Shown piece by piece: positions 18,852 to 28,707 of a stretch of 64,000 bases of DNA. The notes below the pieces were generated by a model, which ran no database searches, had not been told where the DNA came from, and saw only the letters and a list, made by a program, of their open reading frames with translations. Source of the DNA: Pseudoxanthomonas gei (GTDB taxonomy: Bacteria > Pseudomonadota > Gammaproteobacteria > Xanthomonadales > Xanthomonadaceae). The stretch lies in assembly GCF_010119615.1 (NCBI RefSeq), contig NZ_QOVG01000006.1, positions 186,001 through 250,000 of the forward strand, given 5' to 3'. Both the position numbers and the translations under genes were made by a program. Every line of letters begins with the position of its first letter. The stretch's first letter is position 1.

Positions 18852-19634
18852 ATGATCGACATCCTGCTGTTGATCATCGTGGGCGGATCGGTCCTGTTGG
18901 GCCTGGTCCGCGGCCTGGTCGGCACCCTGGTTTCGACCGCAGCCTGGCTGCTCGCGGGCTGGATCACCTTCCAGTTCGGCGGCGAGATCGGGGTCTGGCT
19001 CTCCGATGACGGCATGCCGACCATGACGGAGCGTTTTAGCGGCTACGCGCTGACTTTCGTAGGCGTGATGGTGGCAGTGACATTGCTCGGGGCGCTTGCC
19101 AGGACCATGGTGAAATCGGTCGGGCTGTCGGGCGTTGACCGTCTGCTGGGCGCGGGCCTGGGCCTGCTGCGTGGCGCTTTCCTGGCCTGCCTGCTGGTGC
19201 TGGCGCTGGGCTTCACGCCCTTGCCGCGGGAACCGGCCTGGCAGCAATCCGTGGCACTTCCGTTGCTGATGCCGGGCGCCAGCTGGATGCGCGCCAGGCT
19301 GCCGGGCTGGTCCGTTCCGGAAATGGATTTTCGCAAAGCCCCCCTCCCGGGCGATAATGGCGGGCCGGACGCAGTGTCCGGCCCCTTGCTGGACGGCATC
19401 GTCAAGCAAGTCATCGACAATGCCAAAGGTGGCGTGTCGCAGCGGCAGGCGGTGGAAGGCGTTCCGGCAGGCAGGTATCCGGCGAGCATCGTGGCCGGCG
19501 GGCAGGGGCCCGCAAACATCGAGGCAGGTATCGAAGCGATCGGGCCAAGCCCGGCAGGTGAGCCTGCGAACATCGAACCCTCCACGCATCCCAATGGCCA
19601 GAAACGGCCCCACTCGCTACCAGCAACGCAATAA
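18852..19634 (+). CDS. cvpA: CvpA-family membrane protein with extended C-terminal tail
   Basis: The 260-residue inner-membrane protein has the CvpA domain in its first 165 residues. There are about four hydrophobic helices ([49 protein letters not shown] and [14 protein letters not shown]), with the typical [16 protein letters not shown] between helices three and four. E. coli CvpA is about 160 residues, so the hydrophilic tail from about 170 on, ending in a Pro/Asn-rich segment, is an addition. The tail contains repeated PANIEAG/PANIEPS. It lies directly before purF, as in E. coli, where the pair is co-transcribed. Confidence 0.92.
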   Translation: MIDILLLIIVGGSVLLGLVRGLVGTLVSTAAWLLAGWITFQFGGEIGVWLSDDGMPTMTERFSGYALTFVGVMVAVTLLGALARTMVKSVGLSGVDRLLGAGLGLLRGAFLACLLVLALGFTPLPREPAWQQSVALPLLMPGASWMRARLPGWSVPEMDFRKAPLPGDNGGPDAVSGPLLDGIVKQVIDNAKGGVSQRQAVEGVPAGRYPASIVAGGQGPANIEAGIEAIGPSPAGEPANIEPSTHPNGQKRPHSLPATQ

Positions 19635-19654
19635 GCAAGCGGAGTACGCAAACC

Positions 19655-21124
19655 ATGTGCGGCATCGTCGGAATCGTCGGTCACCAGAACGTAGCGGGGC
19701 AGCTTTATGACGGGCTGACCGTCCTGCAGCATCGCGGCCAGGATGCGGCGGGCATCGCCACCGCCGACGGCACGCGCCTGCGCGTGCACAAGGACAACGG
19801 CCTGGTCCGCGATGTCTTCAATCCCAAGGCGATGAGCACCCTGGAAGGCCGGGTGGGCATTGCCCATTGCCGCTATCCCACCGCCGGTTCCGAAGGCCTG
19901 GACGAGGCGCAGCCGTTCTACGTCAATTCGCCGTACGGCATCGCCCTGGCCCACAACGGCAACCTGATCAATACCGAAGCCCTGCGCCAGGACGTGTTCG
20001 CCGAGGATCGCCGCAACATCAACACCGATTCGGACAGCGAAGTGCTGCTGAACGTGTTTGCGCACGAACTCGACCGTCAGCGTACCCTGTCGCCGGAAAC
20101 CGCGATCCGCGCCGTCGCAGGCGTGCATCGCCGGGTCAAGGGCGGCTATGCGGTGGTCAGCGTGGTGCTGGGCCTGGGCCTGGTCGCTTTCCGCGACCCG
20201 CACGGCATCCGGCCGCTGGTGCTGGGCAAGCGCGAACACAACGAGGGCAATGAATATATCGTCGCCTCCGAATCGGCGGCGCTCGACATCCTCGGCTTCC
20301 AGCGCGTGCGCGACGTGCAGCCGGGCGAGGCCATAGTCATCACCGCGCGTGGCGAGCTGTTCTCCGAGATCTGCGCCGAGCCGCAGCAGCACGCGCCGTG
20401 CATCTTCGAATACGTGTACTTCGCGCGCCCCGATTCGATGATCGACAACGTGTCGGTGCACAAGGCGCGCATGCGCATGGGGGTCAAGCTGGGCGAAAAG
20501 ATCCTGCGCCTGCGTCCGGACCACGACATCGACACCATCATCCCCATTCCCGACACCTCGCGCGACGCGGCGCTGGAAATCTCCAACGTGCTGGGCGTGA
20601 AGTACCGCGAAGGCTTCATCAAGAACCGTTACGTCGGCCGCACCTTCATCATGCCGGGGCAGGGCGAGCGGGTGAAGTCGGTGCGCCGCAAACTCAATCC
20701 CATCCCGCTGGAATTCCGCAACCGCGTGGTGTTGCTGGTCGATGATTCCATCGTGCGCGGCACCACCTCGCAGCAGATCGTGCAGATGGCGCGCGATGCC
20801 GGCGCGCGCAAGGTCTACCTGGCCTCGGCCGCGCCGCCGGTGCGCTTTCCCAACATCTACGGCATCGACATGCCGGCGGTGGATGAGTTGGTCGCCAACG
20901 AGCGCAGCATCGAGGACATCGAGAAATTCCTGGGTTGCGACTGGCTGATCTACCAGGACCTGGAAGACCTGGAAGCCTCGGTTCGCGAAGGCAACCTGGA
21001 CCTGCAGCGCTTCGATTCGTCGTGCTTTGACGGCAATTACGTTACCGGTATCGAGCCGGGCTACTTCGAACGCATCGAATCGCTGCGCTCGGACGAAGCG
21101 AAGCGCAAGCGCCGGGTTTCGTGA
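19655..21124 (+). CDS. purF: Amidophosphoribosyltransferase
   Basis: PurF makes 5-phosphoribosylamine from PRPP and glutamine, the first committed step of purine synthesis. The 489-residue protein begins MCGIVGIVG. Cys2 is the nucleophile of the glutaminase domain after removal of Met1. The N-terminal Ntn domain contains HCRYPT and AHNGNLIN. The C-terminal phosphoribosyltransferase domain has the PRPP loop [14 protein letters not shown] and the [10 protein letters not shown] end region. It starts 20 bases after cvpA with a GGAG ribosome site. Regulation by a purine repressor is not evident. Confidence 0.97.
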   Translation: MCGIVGIVGHQNVAGQLYDGLTVLQHRGQDAAGIATADGTRLRVHKDNGLVRDVFNPKAMSTLEGRVGIAHCRYPTAGSEGLDEAQPFYVNSPYGIALAHNGNLINTEALRQDVFAEDRRNINTDSDSEVLLNVFAHELDRQRTLSPETAIRAVAGVHRRVKGGYAVVSVVLGLGLVAFRDPHGIRPLVLGKREHNEGNEYIVASESAALDILGFQRVRDVQPGEAIVITARGELFSEICAEPQQHAPCIFEYVYFARPDSMIDNVSVHKARMRMGVKLGEKILRLRPDHDIDTIIPIPDTSRDAALEISNVLGVKYREGFIKNRYVGRTFIMPGQGERVKSVRRKLNPIPLEFRNRVVLLVDDSIVRGTTSQQIVQMARDAGARKVYLASAAPPVRFPNIYGIDMPAVDELVANERSIEDIEKFLGCDWLIYQDLEDLEASVREGNLDLQRFDSSCFDGNYVTGIEPGYFERIESLRSDEAKRKRRVS

Positions 21125-21184
21125 TCCTGCCAGCGTCATTTCACACATGCGACTGTCGATAGCGGCAGGGATGGCGCTGTAGCC

Positions 21185-21988
21185 ATGGATTCACTATTTG
21201 AAGCCGCTCGCGCGTGCCTGGATGCCGCATCAGCCGACGCGAAGGTTGCACTGACCCAGTCGCATTTCGCCGCGTTCTTCCGTGGCGACCTCATCGTCGA
21301 TCCCGAGGCGACTGCACCGCAAGCTGTGCGCATGCCAGGGCGGCCGCTGCGACCGCGTCTGGTGCCAGCGCGCGACCTGCCGCAACGCGGCATCGGCAGC
21401 GCCGAAGGCCGTGCCGCCTTCATCCATGCCATCGCGCATATCGAGTTGAATGCCATCGATCTGGCCTGGGACGCGGTCTACCGTTTCCGTGGACTGCCCC
21501 CGCAGTTCTATGCGGATTGGGTATCGGTGGCCAACGACGAATCCAGGCATTTCGTGCTGCTGCGCGATCGCCTGCGTGAACTGGGCCATGAGTACGGCGA
21601 TTTCGACGCCCACAATGGGTTGTGGGAAATGGCCGAAAAGACCGCGCATGATGGCCTCGCCCGCATGGCGCTGGTGCCGAGGGTGCTGGAAGCGCGCGGG
21701 CTTGACGTGACCCCGGGCATGATCGCCAAGCTGCGCAACCTGGGTGACGGTGCGAGCGTGCAAATCCTCGAACTGATCCTTGCCGAGGAGGTGGCGCACG
21801 TCGCCGCCGGCTCGCACTGGTACCGCTGGTACTGCGAACGGGCCGGGCTGGAGCCGCGCTCCACCTTCCGCGAACTGCTGACGAAATATGCCGGTCCGGT
21901 ATTGCGCGGCCCGTTCAACCACCAGGCGCGATTGCAGGCCGGTTTCGATGCCGAGGAAATCGCCGCGTTGGAGCAACTGGCCCCGTAG
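21185..21988 (+). CDS. DUF455 ferritin-like domain protein
   Basis: The 267-residue cytoplasmic protein belongs to PF04305 (DUF455), a di-iron four-helix bundle family. Metal-ligand candidates are in HAIAHIELNAIDLAWD, NDESRHFVLLRDRL and LAEEVAHVAAGSHW, in the usual E/H spacing. LRPRLVPARDLPQRGIGSAEGRAAF at the N-terminus is a family feature. Biochemical function in bacteria is not settled; an iron-dependent oxidase or tRNA-modifying role similar to other ferritin-like proteins is possible. It lies 60 bases after purF and converges on lpxH with an eight-base gap. Confidence 0.9.
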   Translation: MDSLFEAARACLDAASADAKVALTQSHFAAFFRGDLIVDPEATAPQAVRMPGRPLRPRLVPARDLPQRGIGSAEGRAAFIHAIAHIELNAIDLAWDAVYRFRGLPPQFYADWVSVANDESRHFVLLRDRLRELGHEYGDFDAHNGLWEMAEKTAHDGLARMALVPRVLEARGLDVTPGMIAKLRNLGDGASVQILELILAEEVAHVAAGSHWYRWYCERAGLEPRSTFRELLTKYAGPVLRGPFNHQARLQAGFDAEEIAALEQLAP

Positions 21989-21996
21989 GCGCTTTG

Positions 21997-22746
21997 CTAG
22001 GGCGTCTGCAGTGAATCCAGGTGGAAGCCATCGGCATCCGCGCGCAGCACCGATCCCTGTTCATACCAGTCGCCCAGCACGATGCGGCGGCAATTCCGAC
22101 CATCCACCGTCACCTCGTGCAGGGCAGGGCGATGGGTGTGGCCGTGGATCATGGTGTCGATGCCAAAGCGCGCGAAGGTGGCCTGCACCGTGGCCGGGGT
22201 TACGTCGGTCACGGCCTCGAAGCGCACGTCATTGCCGCCTTCGCGCAGCTGCGCCTGGTGCGCCTGGCTGGCCGCGCGCGCCTGCGCAGCGAATGCAAGC
22301 CGTGCTTCCACGGGCTGGGCAAGGAAATGCGCCTGCCAGGCCGGATTGCGCGTCTGCGTGCGGAACGCCTGGTAGGCGACGTCATCGGTGCACAAGAGGT
22401 CCCCATGCATCAGCAGGACCGGCTTGCCATGCAACACCACCACGGCAGGGTCGGGCAGCAGCCTGAAACCGGCGCGGCGGGCGTAATCGGTGCCGACCAG
22501 GAAATCACGATTGCCGCGGATGAAATACACCGGCACGCCCGCGGCGACGACTTCCTGGAGGGCGGCGGCCACGAAGACGCCCACTTCTGAAGGGTCGTCA
22601 TCGCCTACCCACGCCTCGAACAGATCACCCAGGATGTACAGGGCATCGGCCTTGCATGCCTGCTCGCGCAGGAAGCGGCCAAACAGACGGGTGATTGCGG
22701 GCCGGGTGGAATCCAGGTGCAGATCGGAGATGAAAAGGGTGCTCAT
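21997..22746 (-). CDS. lpxH: UDP-2,3-diacylglucosamine diphosphatase
   Basis: LpxH hydrolyses UDP-2,3-diacylglucosamine to lipid X in lipid A synthesis, at the inner face of the cytoplasmic membrane. The 249-residue product has the calcineurin-like metal motifs in order: SDLHLD (residues 7-12), [31 protein letters not shown] and GHTHRP. The last motif is the double His pair near the C-terminus. ATG 22746 leaves the first metal motif directly at the N-terminus, as in E. coli LpxH. It stands divergent from gltX with a 70-base gap that must hold both promoters. Confidence 0.95.
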   Translation of the reverse strand: MSTLFISDLHLDSTRPAITRLFGRFLREQACKADALYILGDLFEAWVGDDDPSEVGVFVAAALQEVVAAGVPVYFIRGNRDFLVGTDYARRAGFRLLPDPAVVVLHGKPVLLMHGDLLCTDDVAYQAFRTQTRNPAWQAHFLAQPVEARLAFAAQARAASQAHQAQLREGGNDVRFEAVTDVTPATVQATFARFGIDTMIHGHTHRPALHEVTVDGRNCRRIVLGDWYEQGSVLRADADGFHLDSLQTP

Positions 22747-22816
22747 GGCCGGATTGTAGGTTCAACGGGGTAAAATCGCCTGCTTCGCAAGATCCCTGTT
22801 CCCGTCGAGCCTGCCA

Positions 22817-24223
22817 ATGTCCTGCCGCACCCGTTTCGCCCCCAGCCCCACCGGTTACCTGCACATCGGCGGCGCACGCACCGCGCTGTACTGCTGGCTG
22901 GAGGCGCGCCACCGTGGCGGCGACTTCATCCTGCGCATCGAGGACACCGACCAGGAGCGCAGCACCCAGGGCGCCATCGACGCGATCCTGGAGGCAATGG
23001 AATGGCTGGGGCTGGACTATGACGAAGGTCCGATCTACCAGACCCGGCGCCTGGATCGTTACCGCGAGATGGCCGAACACCTGGTCGCCGCCGGCAAGGC
23101 CTACTACGCCTACGAAACCAGGGAAGAACTGGATGCGATCCGCAATGCTGCCCAGGCTGCCGGCGACAAGCCGCGTTACGACGGCCGCGCGCGCGAGCAG
23201 AACCTGCCGTACCGGGAAGACCCGAACCGGGTGATCCGCTTCAAGAATCCGCAAGGCGGCAGCGTGGTGTTCGAGGATCGCATCAAGGGTCGCATCGAGA
23301 TCAGCAACAGCGAGCTGGACGACCTGGTGATCTTCCGTTCCGACGGCTATCCGACGTACAACTTCGCGGTGGTCATCGACGACATCGACATGGCCATCAC
23401 CGACGTGATCCGCGGCGACGACCACATCAACAACACCCCGCGCCAGATCAACATCTATGAGGCGCTGGGCGCACCGGTGCCGCTGTTCTCGCACATGCCG
23501 ATGATCCTGGACCCGGAAGGCGCCAAGCTGTCCAAGCGCACCGGCGCCGCCGACGTCATGCAATACAAGGATGCCGGGTACCTGCCGCATGCATTGATCA
23601 ATTACCTGGCACGCCTGGGCTGGTCGCATGGCGACCAGGAGCTGTTCAGCCGGGAGGAACTCATCCAGCTGTTCTCGGTGGAAGACGTCAATTCCAAGGC
23701 CGCGCGACTGGACATGGACAAGCTCGGTTGGGTCAACCAGCATTACCTGAAGAACGAGGATCCCGTCGCCATCGCGCCGCAGCTGGAGTACCAGCTGCAC
23801 AGGCTCGGGCTGCAGGTGGCCGATGGCCCTGCTGCTGCCGACGTGGTCGTTGCATTGCGTGATCGCGTGCATACGTTGAAGGAAATGGCGGAGCGCGCCG
23901 CGGTCTGGTACCAGCCGCTGGCAGCCTATGACGAAGTCGCCGTCGCCAAGCATCTCAATGCCGCCGCTGCCACGCCGCTGGCTGCTGCCCGCGACCACCT
24001 CTCGAATGCGGTGGAGTGGACCGTGGAGTCGGTCTCGACTGCCTTGCATGACACTGCCGCAGCGCTGGGACTGGGCATGGGCAAGGTGGCGCAGCCGTTG
24101 CGCGTTGCCATCACCGGCACCCAGGTCAGCCCGGACATTTCCCAGACCGTGTATCTGGCAGGGCGCGAGCAGGCCTTGAAACGCATCGATGCCGCACTCA
24201 TCAAGATCCCTGCCGCCACCTGA
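22817..24223 (+). CDS. gltX: Glutamate--tRNA ligase
   Basis: GltX charges tRNA-Glu with glutamate. The 468-residue product has the class I synthetase signature at the N-terminus ([21 protein letters not shown] in place of HIGH), [12 protein letters not shown] and the KMSKS-type loop KLSKRTGA (GAKLSKR). The C-terminal anticodon-binding region is the bacterial type. ATG 22817 starts two codons before the family beginning ([10 protein letters not shown]). It lies 21 bases before zur. Confidence 0.97.
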   Translation: MSCRTRFAPSPTGYLHIGGARTALYCWLEARHRGGDFILRIEDTDQERSTQGAIDAILEAMEWLGLDYDEGPIYQTRRLDRYREMAEHLVAAGKAYYAYETREELDAIRNAAQAAGDKPRYDGRAREQNLPYREDPNRVIRFKNPQGGSVVFEDRIKGRIEISNSELDDLVIFRSDGYPTYNFAVVIDDIDMAITDVIRGDDHINNTPRQINIYEALGAPVPLFSHMPMILDPEGAKLSKRTGAADVMQYKDAGYLPHALINYLARLGWSHGDQELFSREELIQLFSVEDVNSKAARLDMDKLGWVNQHYLKNEDPVAIAPQLEYQLHRLGLQVADGPAAADVVVALRDRVHTLKEMAERAAVWYQPLAAYDEVAVAKHLNAAAATPLAAARDHLSNAVEWTVESVSTALHDTAAALGLGMGKVAQPLRVAITGTQVSPDISQTVYLAGREQALKRIDAALIKIPAAT

Positions 24224-24244
24224 CCGCCGCCCGTCCTCATTCCC

Positions 24245-24730
24245 ATGTCACAGACGCACTCCTGCACGGACCCCCAGCACCACGTCAGCGACGCCAATGG
24301 CTTCGTGTTGGCGGTCGAGCGTGCATGCCAGGAACGCGGGCTGCGCCTGACCCCGATCCGTGCGCGCGTGCTGCAGCTGATCGCAGAGGCCGGAAAACCG
24401 GTAAAGGCATACGAGTTGCTGGACCTGGTGCGCGCGCAGAAGGGCGTGGGGGCCGACGCGCCACCCACGGTGTATCGCGCGCTGGACTTCCTGATGGCCA
24501 ACGGCTTCGTGCACAAGCTGGAATCGGTGAATGCGTTCGTCGCCTGCCACCACCCCAACAGCGACCAGCATTCGGTGCCGTTCCTGATCTGCGACCGCTG
24601 CCACAGCGCGGTCGAGCTGGAGGACCGCGAGGTGGTCAGCCAGCTGGAGGCGCGCGCCAAGGCGCTGGGCTTCCAGCCACAGGCGCAGACGCTGGAAGTG
24701 CACGGCCTGTGCGCGCGCTGCGCGGCCTAG
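24245..24730 (+). CDS. zur: Zinc uptake regulator Zur (Fur family)
   Basis: Zur represses zinc-import genes when zinc is plentiful. The 161-residue protein has the Fur winged-helix domain (RLTPIRARVLQLIAE, then PPTVYRALDFLMANGFVHKLE, the recognition region). The dimerisation domain carries two Cys-X2-Cys pairs (CDRC and CARC) that form the structural zinc site, and His residues in CHHPNSDQHSVPFLICD. The N-terminus has an extra C/H pair (HSCTDPQHH). TVYRALDFL and LLDLVRAQK are Zur rather than Fur features. A likely target is 4 kb downstream: the operator at 28651-28673. Confidence 0.92.
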   Translation: MSQTHSCTDPQHHVSDANGFVLAVERACQERGLRLTPIRARVLQLIAEAGKPVKAYELLDLVRAQKGVGADAPPTVYRALDFLMANGFVHKLESVNAFVACHHPNSDQHSVPFLICDRCHSAVELEDREVVSQLEARAKALGFQPQAQTLEVHGLCARCAA

Positions 24731-24792
24731 CCCTTAGGCTCGTAGGCGCGACGAGAGTCGCAATGGGGTTTTCCCAATAAGTGCATCGTGAC

Positions 24793-26040
24793 TTACGCCG
24801 CTCCCACGGTGGCGAGGCGGAGAGACTTTTCGCGAATGGGAAGGTTCGCTGCCGCCGCAATCAGCGCCAGGGCAATGTCCGCGTACCACATCCAGGTGTA
24901 GTCGCCCAGCTTCTCCATCGCCACGCCACCCAGCCAGGCGCCAAAAAAACCGCCGATCTGATGCGACAGCAAGGTCAGTCCGAACAAAGTGCCCAGGTAC
25001 CGCGGGCCAAACAGTTTGCCTATCAGGCCAGCCGTTGGCGGCACGGTTGCCAGCCAGGTGAATCCCAGCGCGGCGGCAAAGATGTAGAAGGTCGCCGGTG
25101 TCGGTGGCGACATCAGATAGATCGCGATCATCACTGCACGGCTTGCATACATCACCGCGAGTATCAGCTTCATCCGGTAACGCTGCCCCAATGCGCCGGC
25201 CACCAGGCTCCCGGCGACATTGAACAGGCCGATCAGCGCAATCGACACGCCCGCGACGCTGGGTTGCAAGCCGCACAAGGCGATCTCGCCCGGAAGGTGG
25301 GTCACCAGGAAAGCGATGTGGAAACCGCAGGTGAAGAATCCAAGATGCAACAGCCAGTAGCTGCGATCACGTAGGGCGATGCGCACCTGTTCGCGCAAGG
25401 TCATTTCCTTGACTGCCGTGATGCTGCCGCTGGTAGTGCCTGCGGGTACCGCTGCTTTCCTGCGCAACGGCCAGGCCAGCGGCAGGGTCAATAGGGAGGC
25501 TGCTGCAAGCCCGAACATGGCCATGCCCCAGCCCGCTGCAGTGATCACCATCTGCACCAGCGGCGCGAAAACGAACTGGCCCAATGAGCCGCCCGCATTG
25601 ATGAATCCCGCGGCAAACGAGCGTCTTTCCGGTGCCAGTCGCGAAGCAGTGGCGCCAATCAGGATTGAGAAGCTGCCCGCGCCAGCGCCCGCCGCGGTGA
25701 GCAGTCCCAGGGTGAACATGAATCCCCATTGCGTCGACATGAGCGGCGTAAGCGCCATGCCCAGTGCCAGCAGGATTCCTCCGGCCACCAGAATGCGGGT
25801 GGATCCCTGCTTGTCGGCGACGGCGCCGAAGATCGGCTGCACCGCACCCCATACGAACTGTCCGATCGCCAGCGCAAAACTCAGCGCTGCAATGCCAACT
25901 CCGGTGGATTCATGGATGGGCTTGAGGAAAAGTCCTGTCGTCTGGCGCACGCCCATGGTGATCATCAGCATGGTGGCTGCGGCGAGCAACAGGCCCCAGT
26001 GCATGTTCGGACCAGGCCGTGACGCTGGAACGCTGCTCAT
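24793..26040 (-). CDS. MFS transporter
   Basis: The 415-residue inner-membrane protein has the twelve-helix major facilitator fold. The first half starts with LLLAAATMLMITMGVRQTTGLFLKPI and carries the loop GAVADKQGSTRILV. The second half begins at about residue 220 after the basic loop REQVRIALRDRSYW. It looks like the oxalate/monocarboxylate branch, but no substrate can be read from it. Its ATG overlaps the stop of the upstream marR-type gene (ATGA at 26037-26040), so the pair is one operon under the MarR regulator. The substrate is likely an inducer of that regulator. Confidence 0.88.
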   Translation of the reverse strand: MSSVPASRPGPNMHWGLLLAAATMLMITMGVRQTTGLFLKPIHESTGVGIAALSFALAIGQFVWGAVQPIFGAVADKQGSTRILVAGGILLALGMALTPLMSTQWGFMFTLGLLTAAGAGAGSFSILIGATASRLAPERRSFAAGFINAGGSLGQFVFAPLVQMVITAAGWGMAMFGLAAASLLTLPLAWPLRRKAAVPAGTTSGSITAVKEMTLREQVRIALRDRSYWLLHLGFFTCGFHIAFLVTHLPGEIALCGLQPSVAGVSIALIGLFNVAGSLVAGALGQRYRMKLILAVMYASRAVMIAIYLMSPPTPATFYIFAAALGFTWLATVPPTAGLIGKLFGPRYLGTLFGLTLLSHQIGGFFGAWLGGVAMEKLGDYTWMWYADIALALIAAAANLPIREKSLRLATVGAA

Positions 26041-26480
26041 GCAATGGTCTCCATGCCGCCGCGCAATGCGTGGTCCAGTCGGTCGAGGTCATCGCGCAGC
26101 CTTGCTGCAGCTTCGCTTCCGAAGCTGGTATCGATGCGCTTCTGGGCGCGCTTCCAGTGCGGTCGGGCAATAGCGAGCTGCGCTTTTCCGCTGGCGGTGA
26201 GGGAGATCAGGCGTTGGCGACCGTCTTCACCCCGATCTTCCTGTAGCCAGCCTGCGGCCAGCAGCGGCCGCAGGTTACGAGTCAGTGTCGTGCGCTCCAT
26301 GCCAAGCGACTCAGCCAGCTCTCCCAACAGCCTGGACCCGCGTTGGGCATGACGCAGGATCGAATATTCGTTGAGGCTCAGGCCTATTGCGGCCAGTTCG
26401 CGGTCGTATACCTGCGAAACCTGGCGCGCCGCGCGGCGCAGGCGGAAACACGTACAGACGCTGTCGGCTGCGGTCGGCAT
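26037..26480 (-). CDS. MarR-family transcriptional regulator
   Basis: The 147-residue protein is a MarR winged-helix regulator. It has an N-terminal dimer helix (CTCFRLRRAARQVSQVYDREL), the helix-turn-helix RGSRLLGELAESLGMERTTLTRNLRPLLAAGWL and the wing EDGRQRLISLTASGKA. C-terminal helices return to the dimer interface. It probably represses itself and the MFS gene that follows it with a four-base overlap. A perfect palindrome 33 bases upstream is a plausible operator. Ligand unknown. Confidence 0.9.
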   Translation of the reverse strand: MPTAADSVCTCFRLRRAARQVSQVYDRELAAIGLSLNEYSILRHAQRGSRLLGELAESLGMERTTLTRNLRPLLAAGWLQEDRGEDGRQRLISLTASGKAQLAIARPHWKRAQKRIDTSFGSEAAARLRDDLDRLDHALRGGMETIA

Positions 26481-26512
26481 GGCAAGCGGCGGAATGGATT
26501 TCCCGCATTCAA

Positions 26513-26524
26513 GTGCATATGCAC
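26513..26524. promoter_or_regulatory. Palindromic operator candidate for the MarR regulator
   Basis: GTGCATATGCAC is a perfect 12-base palindrome, 33 bases upstream of the MarR start, in an AT-rich patch (GCATATGCACGTATATG). MarR-type operators are often inverted repeats overlapping the promoter, so it is a candidate autoregulatory site. Confidence 0.5.
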
Positions 26525-26585
26525 GTATATGTCAACAGCAAAGGCGGCCGCTGCCCTGGCAGCCGTCTTCGCGGGCTGGCCTGGA

Positions 26586-28625
26586 TCAGAAAAACAGACG
26601 TATGCCGGTGGAGAAGCCCCGGCCCGGCAGCACTACCGAATCCTTGAGGAAAGAGGTATGGACCCGCGCGGTCTGGTCGGTCAGGTTGCTGCCATCGAGG
26701 AATAATTCCCAAGCGCTGCCGCCCGCGTCATGGTGGTAGGCGAGGTGGGCGTCTACGAGCGTGTAGCCGGGCGTCGGCGTTTCGTTGACGGCGACCTTGT
26801 CCTGCTTGTCATAGCGGATCGCGCCGATTGACCCACGCCAGCTTTCGCGGGCCCAGCGCAACTGGGTCCCCAGCCGGGATGGGGCGATACGGGGAAGGTT
26901 GCCGCCACTGGCCAGCGCGCCGCGCACCGTATCGCCGTACACGCGAAGGTCCCAAGTACCACGATCGCCGTTTGCCAGGTGGAACGTCGCTTCGCCCTCC
27001 GCGCCGTGGAAGCGCGCATCTGCCTGGCTCCATTGGCGTACGGGCAGGAACTGGCCGTCTTCGAATTCAACCTGCTCGCCGGTATCGGCAAGGTAGACGA
27101 AATCGTCGAAGCGGTTGTAGTAGAGGGACACCTTCGCATCCATGAGCGCGGATTGATATTGCAGTCCGAACTCCAGCTGGTTTGCCTTTTCCTTGCCCAG
27201 GTCTGCGCTGCCTATTTCGTAGGCAAGCGTTGCTAGGTGGGGGCCGTCGGCGAACAGTTCCTCTTCGGCCGGTGCACGTTCCGCATGGTCCAGGTTGGCG
27301 GTCAGCCGCCACTCCTCGCTGAGACGCCAGCCGCCGGCTAGTGAAAGGCTGACCGGTTTGAAATCACGCGCCGGTCCATCAAGCGGATCGGCTTCCACCT
27401 GGTCGATACGGGCACCCAGGTCCAGCTGGAAGTCATTCCAGTTCCGGCGCGCCACACCGAAGATACCCAGAGAGCGGGTGCGGGTCTCGGGAACGAATGA
27501 TTCCTCGCCGACAGCCGCGAAGGTCGAATCCCCGCCCTGCAAGCCGACAGCGCCCTTCCAGGCCGAGGCGCCACCAAACGCCGCTTCCACCCTTCCTTCA
27601 TCCGCTTTTTTGACGAATGTGGTGCCGACTTCTTCGCCTTCGAACTCGATGTGGTTGTAGTCGGTATGCCCGAAGCTGTAGCGCAGGCTGCTGCCTTCGC
27701 CCCACGGTTCGATCAGCGCACCTTTGAGGTCGTAACGGTCCTGGCGGATCTTCAGCCACACGCCGCGCTCTCCGGCGGACAGATCGCCCGGTTCCCCGGG
27801 ATTTCCATAATCGTCTTCGAAGCGCGATGCAGAAGCGCCCACGAAGCCCCATTCCCCCAGCACCGAACCACCGACCGCACCGGTCCTGGTATCGATGAAG
27901 GTATTCGGCTGGCTGCCGTTTGGGGTGTCGTAATCCTTGTTGTTTCGATACACGGCATCGGCATGCAGGGCGAAGCGGTCGTTGCCCGCATCAACGCGTA
28001 CCAGGTCGGTATTGCCTTCATTGATGCTGTCGAATCGGATTTCAGCGCGACCACTGAAGCCGCCTTCGATGGGCGCTTCCGGAATGCGGCCGTCAACCAC
28101 ATTGACGATGCCGCCGATGGCGCCGCTTCCATAAAGCAGTGTGGAAGGACCTTTCAGAACCTCGATCTGGTCGGCAAGAAATGATTCGACTGCGGGCGAG
28201 TGGTCCTGGCTTACCGTGGAGACGTCCTGGGTGGACAGGCCGTTGCTCAATACTGCGACCCGGGGCCCGTCCAGCCCTCGCAGGATGGGCCGGCCCACGC
28301 CGGGTCCGAAGCTGGAGCTCTGCACGCCAGGCAGGCTGGAGATCGTTTCGCCCAGGCTTGCGGCGCGGGTTTCGTCCAGGCGTTCCCCGGCCAGTACTTC
28401 GGCCGGCCTGCTCAGGGCGTCAGCGGCATCCCGTAATGGACTGGCGGTGACCAGCACGCTGTCCAGATCCTTGATATGGGCGCCAGATGCGGGGTCGCCC
28501 TCGTGGCGGCTATCGGTCGGTGGAGCGCTGGAGTCGGTTTCAACTGCAAAAGCGGTGACCGGGGGGAGTGCCAATGCCAAGCCAATCGCAAGCCAGTTGC
28601 GGGCAAAGGCGCTTTCAAGGGTCAT
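26586..28625 (-). CDS. TonB-dependent outer membrane receptor, ZnuD-like
   Basis: The 679-residue protein imports a metal or metal complex across the outer membrane using TonB energy. It has a signal peptide (1 to about 28, VTAFA-VE). The TonB box region is near LDSVLVTASPL, the plug domain has RPILRGLDGPRVAVLSNG and LKGPSTLLYGSGAIGGIVNV, and a long barrel ends in SFRF-like GIRLFF. Plug motifs such as QDVSTVSQDHSPAVE are shared with ZnuD zinc receptors. The Zur-type box 28651-28673 lies right in front of the start, which supports zinc. A His-rich zinc-binding loop as in Neisseria ZnuD is not visible. It is divergent from merC. Confidence 0.86.
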   Translation of the reverse strand: MTLESAFARNWLAIGLALALPPVTAFAVETDSSAPPTDSRHEGDPASGAHIKDLDSVLVTASPLRDAADALSRPAEVLAGERLDETRAASLGETISSLPGVQSSSFGPGVGRPILRGLDGPRVAVLSNGLSTQDVSTVSQDHSPAVESFLADQIEVLKGPSTLLYGSGAIGGIVNVVDGRIPEAPIEGGFSGRAEIRFDSINEGNTDLVRVDAGNDRFALHADAVYRNNKDYDTPNGSQPNTFIDTRTGAVGGSVLGEWGFVGASASRFEDDYGNPGEPGDLSAGERGVWLKIRQDRYDLKGALIEPWGEGSSLRYSFGHTDYNHIEFEGEEVGTTFVKKADEGRVEAAFGGASAWKGAVGLQGGDSTFAAVGEESFVPETRTRSLGIFGVARRNWNDFQLDLGARIDQVEADPLDGPARDFKPVSLSLAGGWRLSEEWRLTANLDHAERAPAEEELFADGPHLATLAYEIGSADLGKEKANQLEFGLQYQSALMDAKVSLYYNRFDDFVYLADTGEQVEFEDGQFLPVRQWSQADARFHGAEGEATFHLANGDRGTWDLRVYGDTVRGALASGGNLPRIAPSRLGTQLRWARESWRGSIGAIRYDKQDKVAVNETPTPGYTLVDAHLAYHHDAGGSAWELFLDGSNLTDQTARVHTSFLKDSVVLPGRGFSTGIRLFF

Positions 28626-28650
28626 GCGGAGATCCTGCGGGAGTCGGTTA

Positions 28651-28673
28651 TTGATGTTATATTATAGCAACAC
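28651..28673. promoter_or_regulatory. Zur box between the TonB receptor and the MerC gene
   Basis: The core GTTATA-T-TATAGC matches the proteobacterial Zur consensus GTTATA-N-TATAAC with one mismatch. It lies 26 bases before the receptor start and 35 bases before the MerC start. A Zur gene is in the same window (24245-24730). One site could repress both divergent genes when zinc is sufficient. Confidence 0.8.
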
Positions 28674-28707
28674 CGGAACGTCCCCTCCCGAAAGTCATAC
28701 TGAACTC

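Noticed and set aside
19043-21148. Long minus-strand open frame opposite cvpA and purF
   Set aside because: It spans two real, strongly supported genes on the other strand and has no motif of its own.
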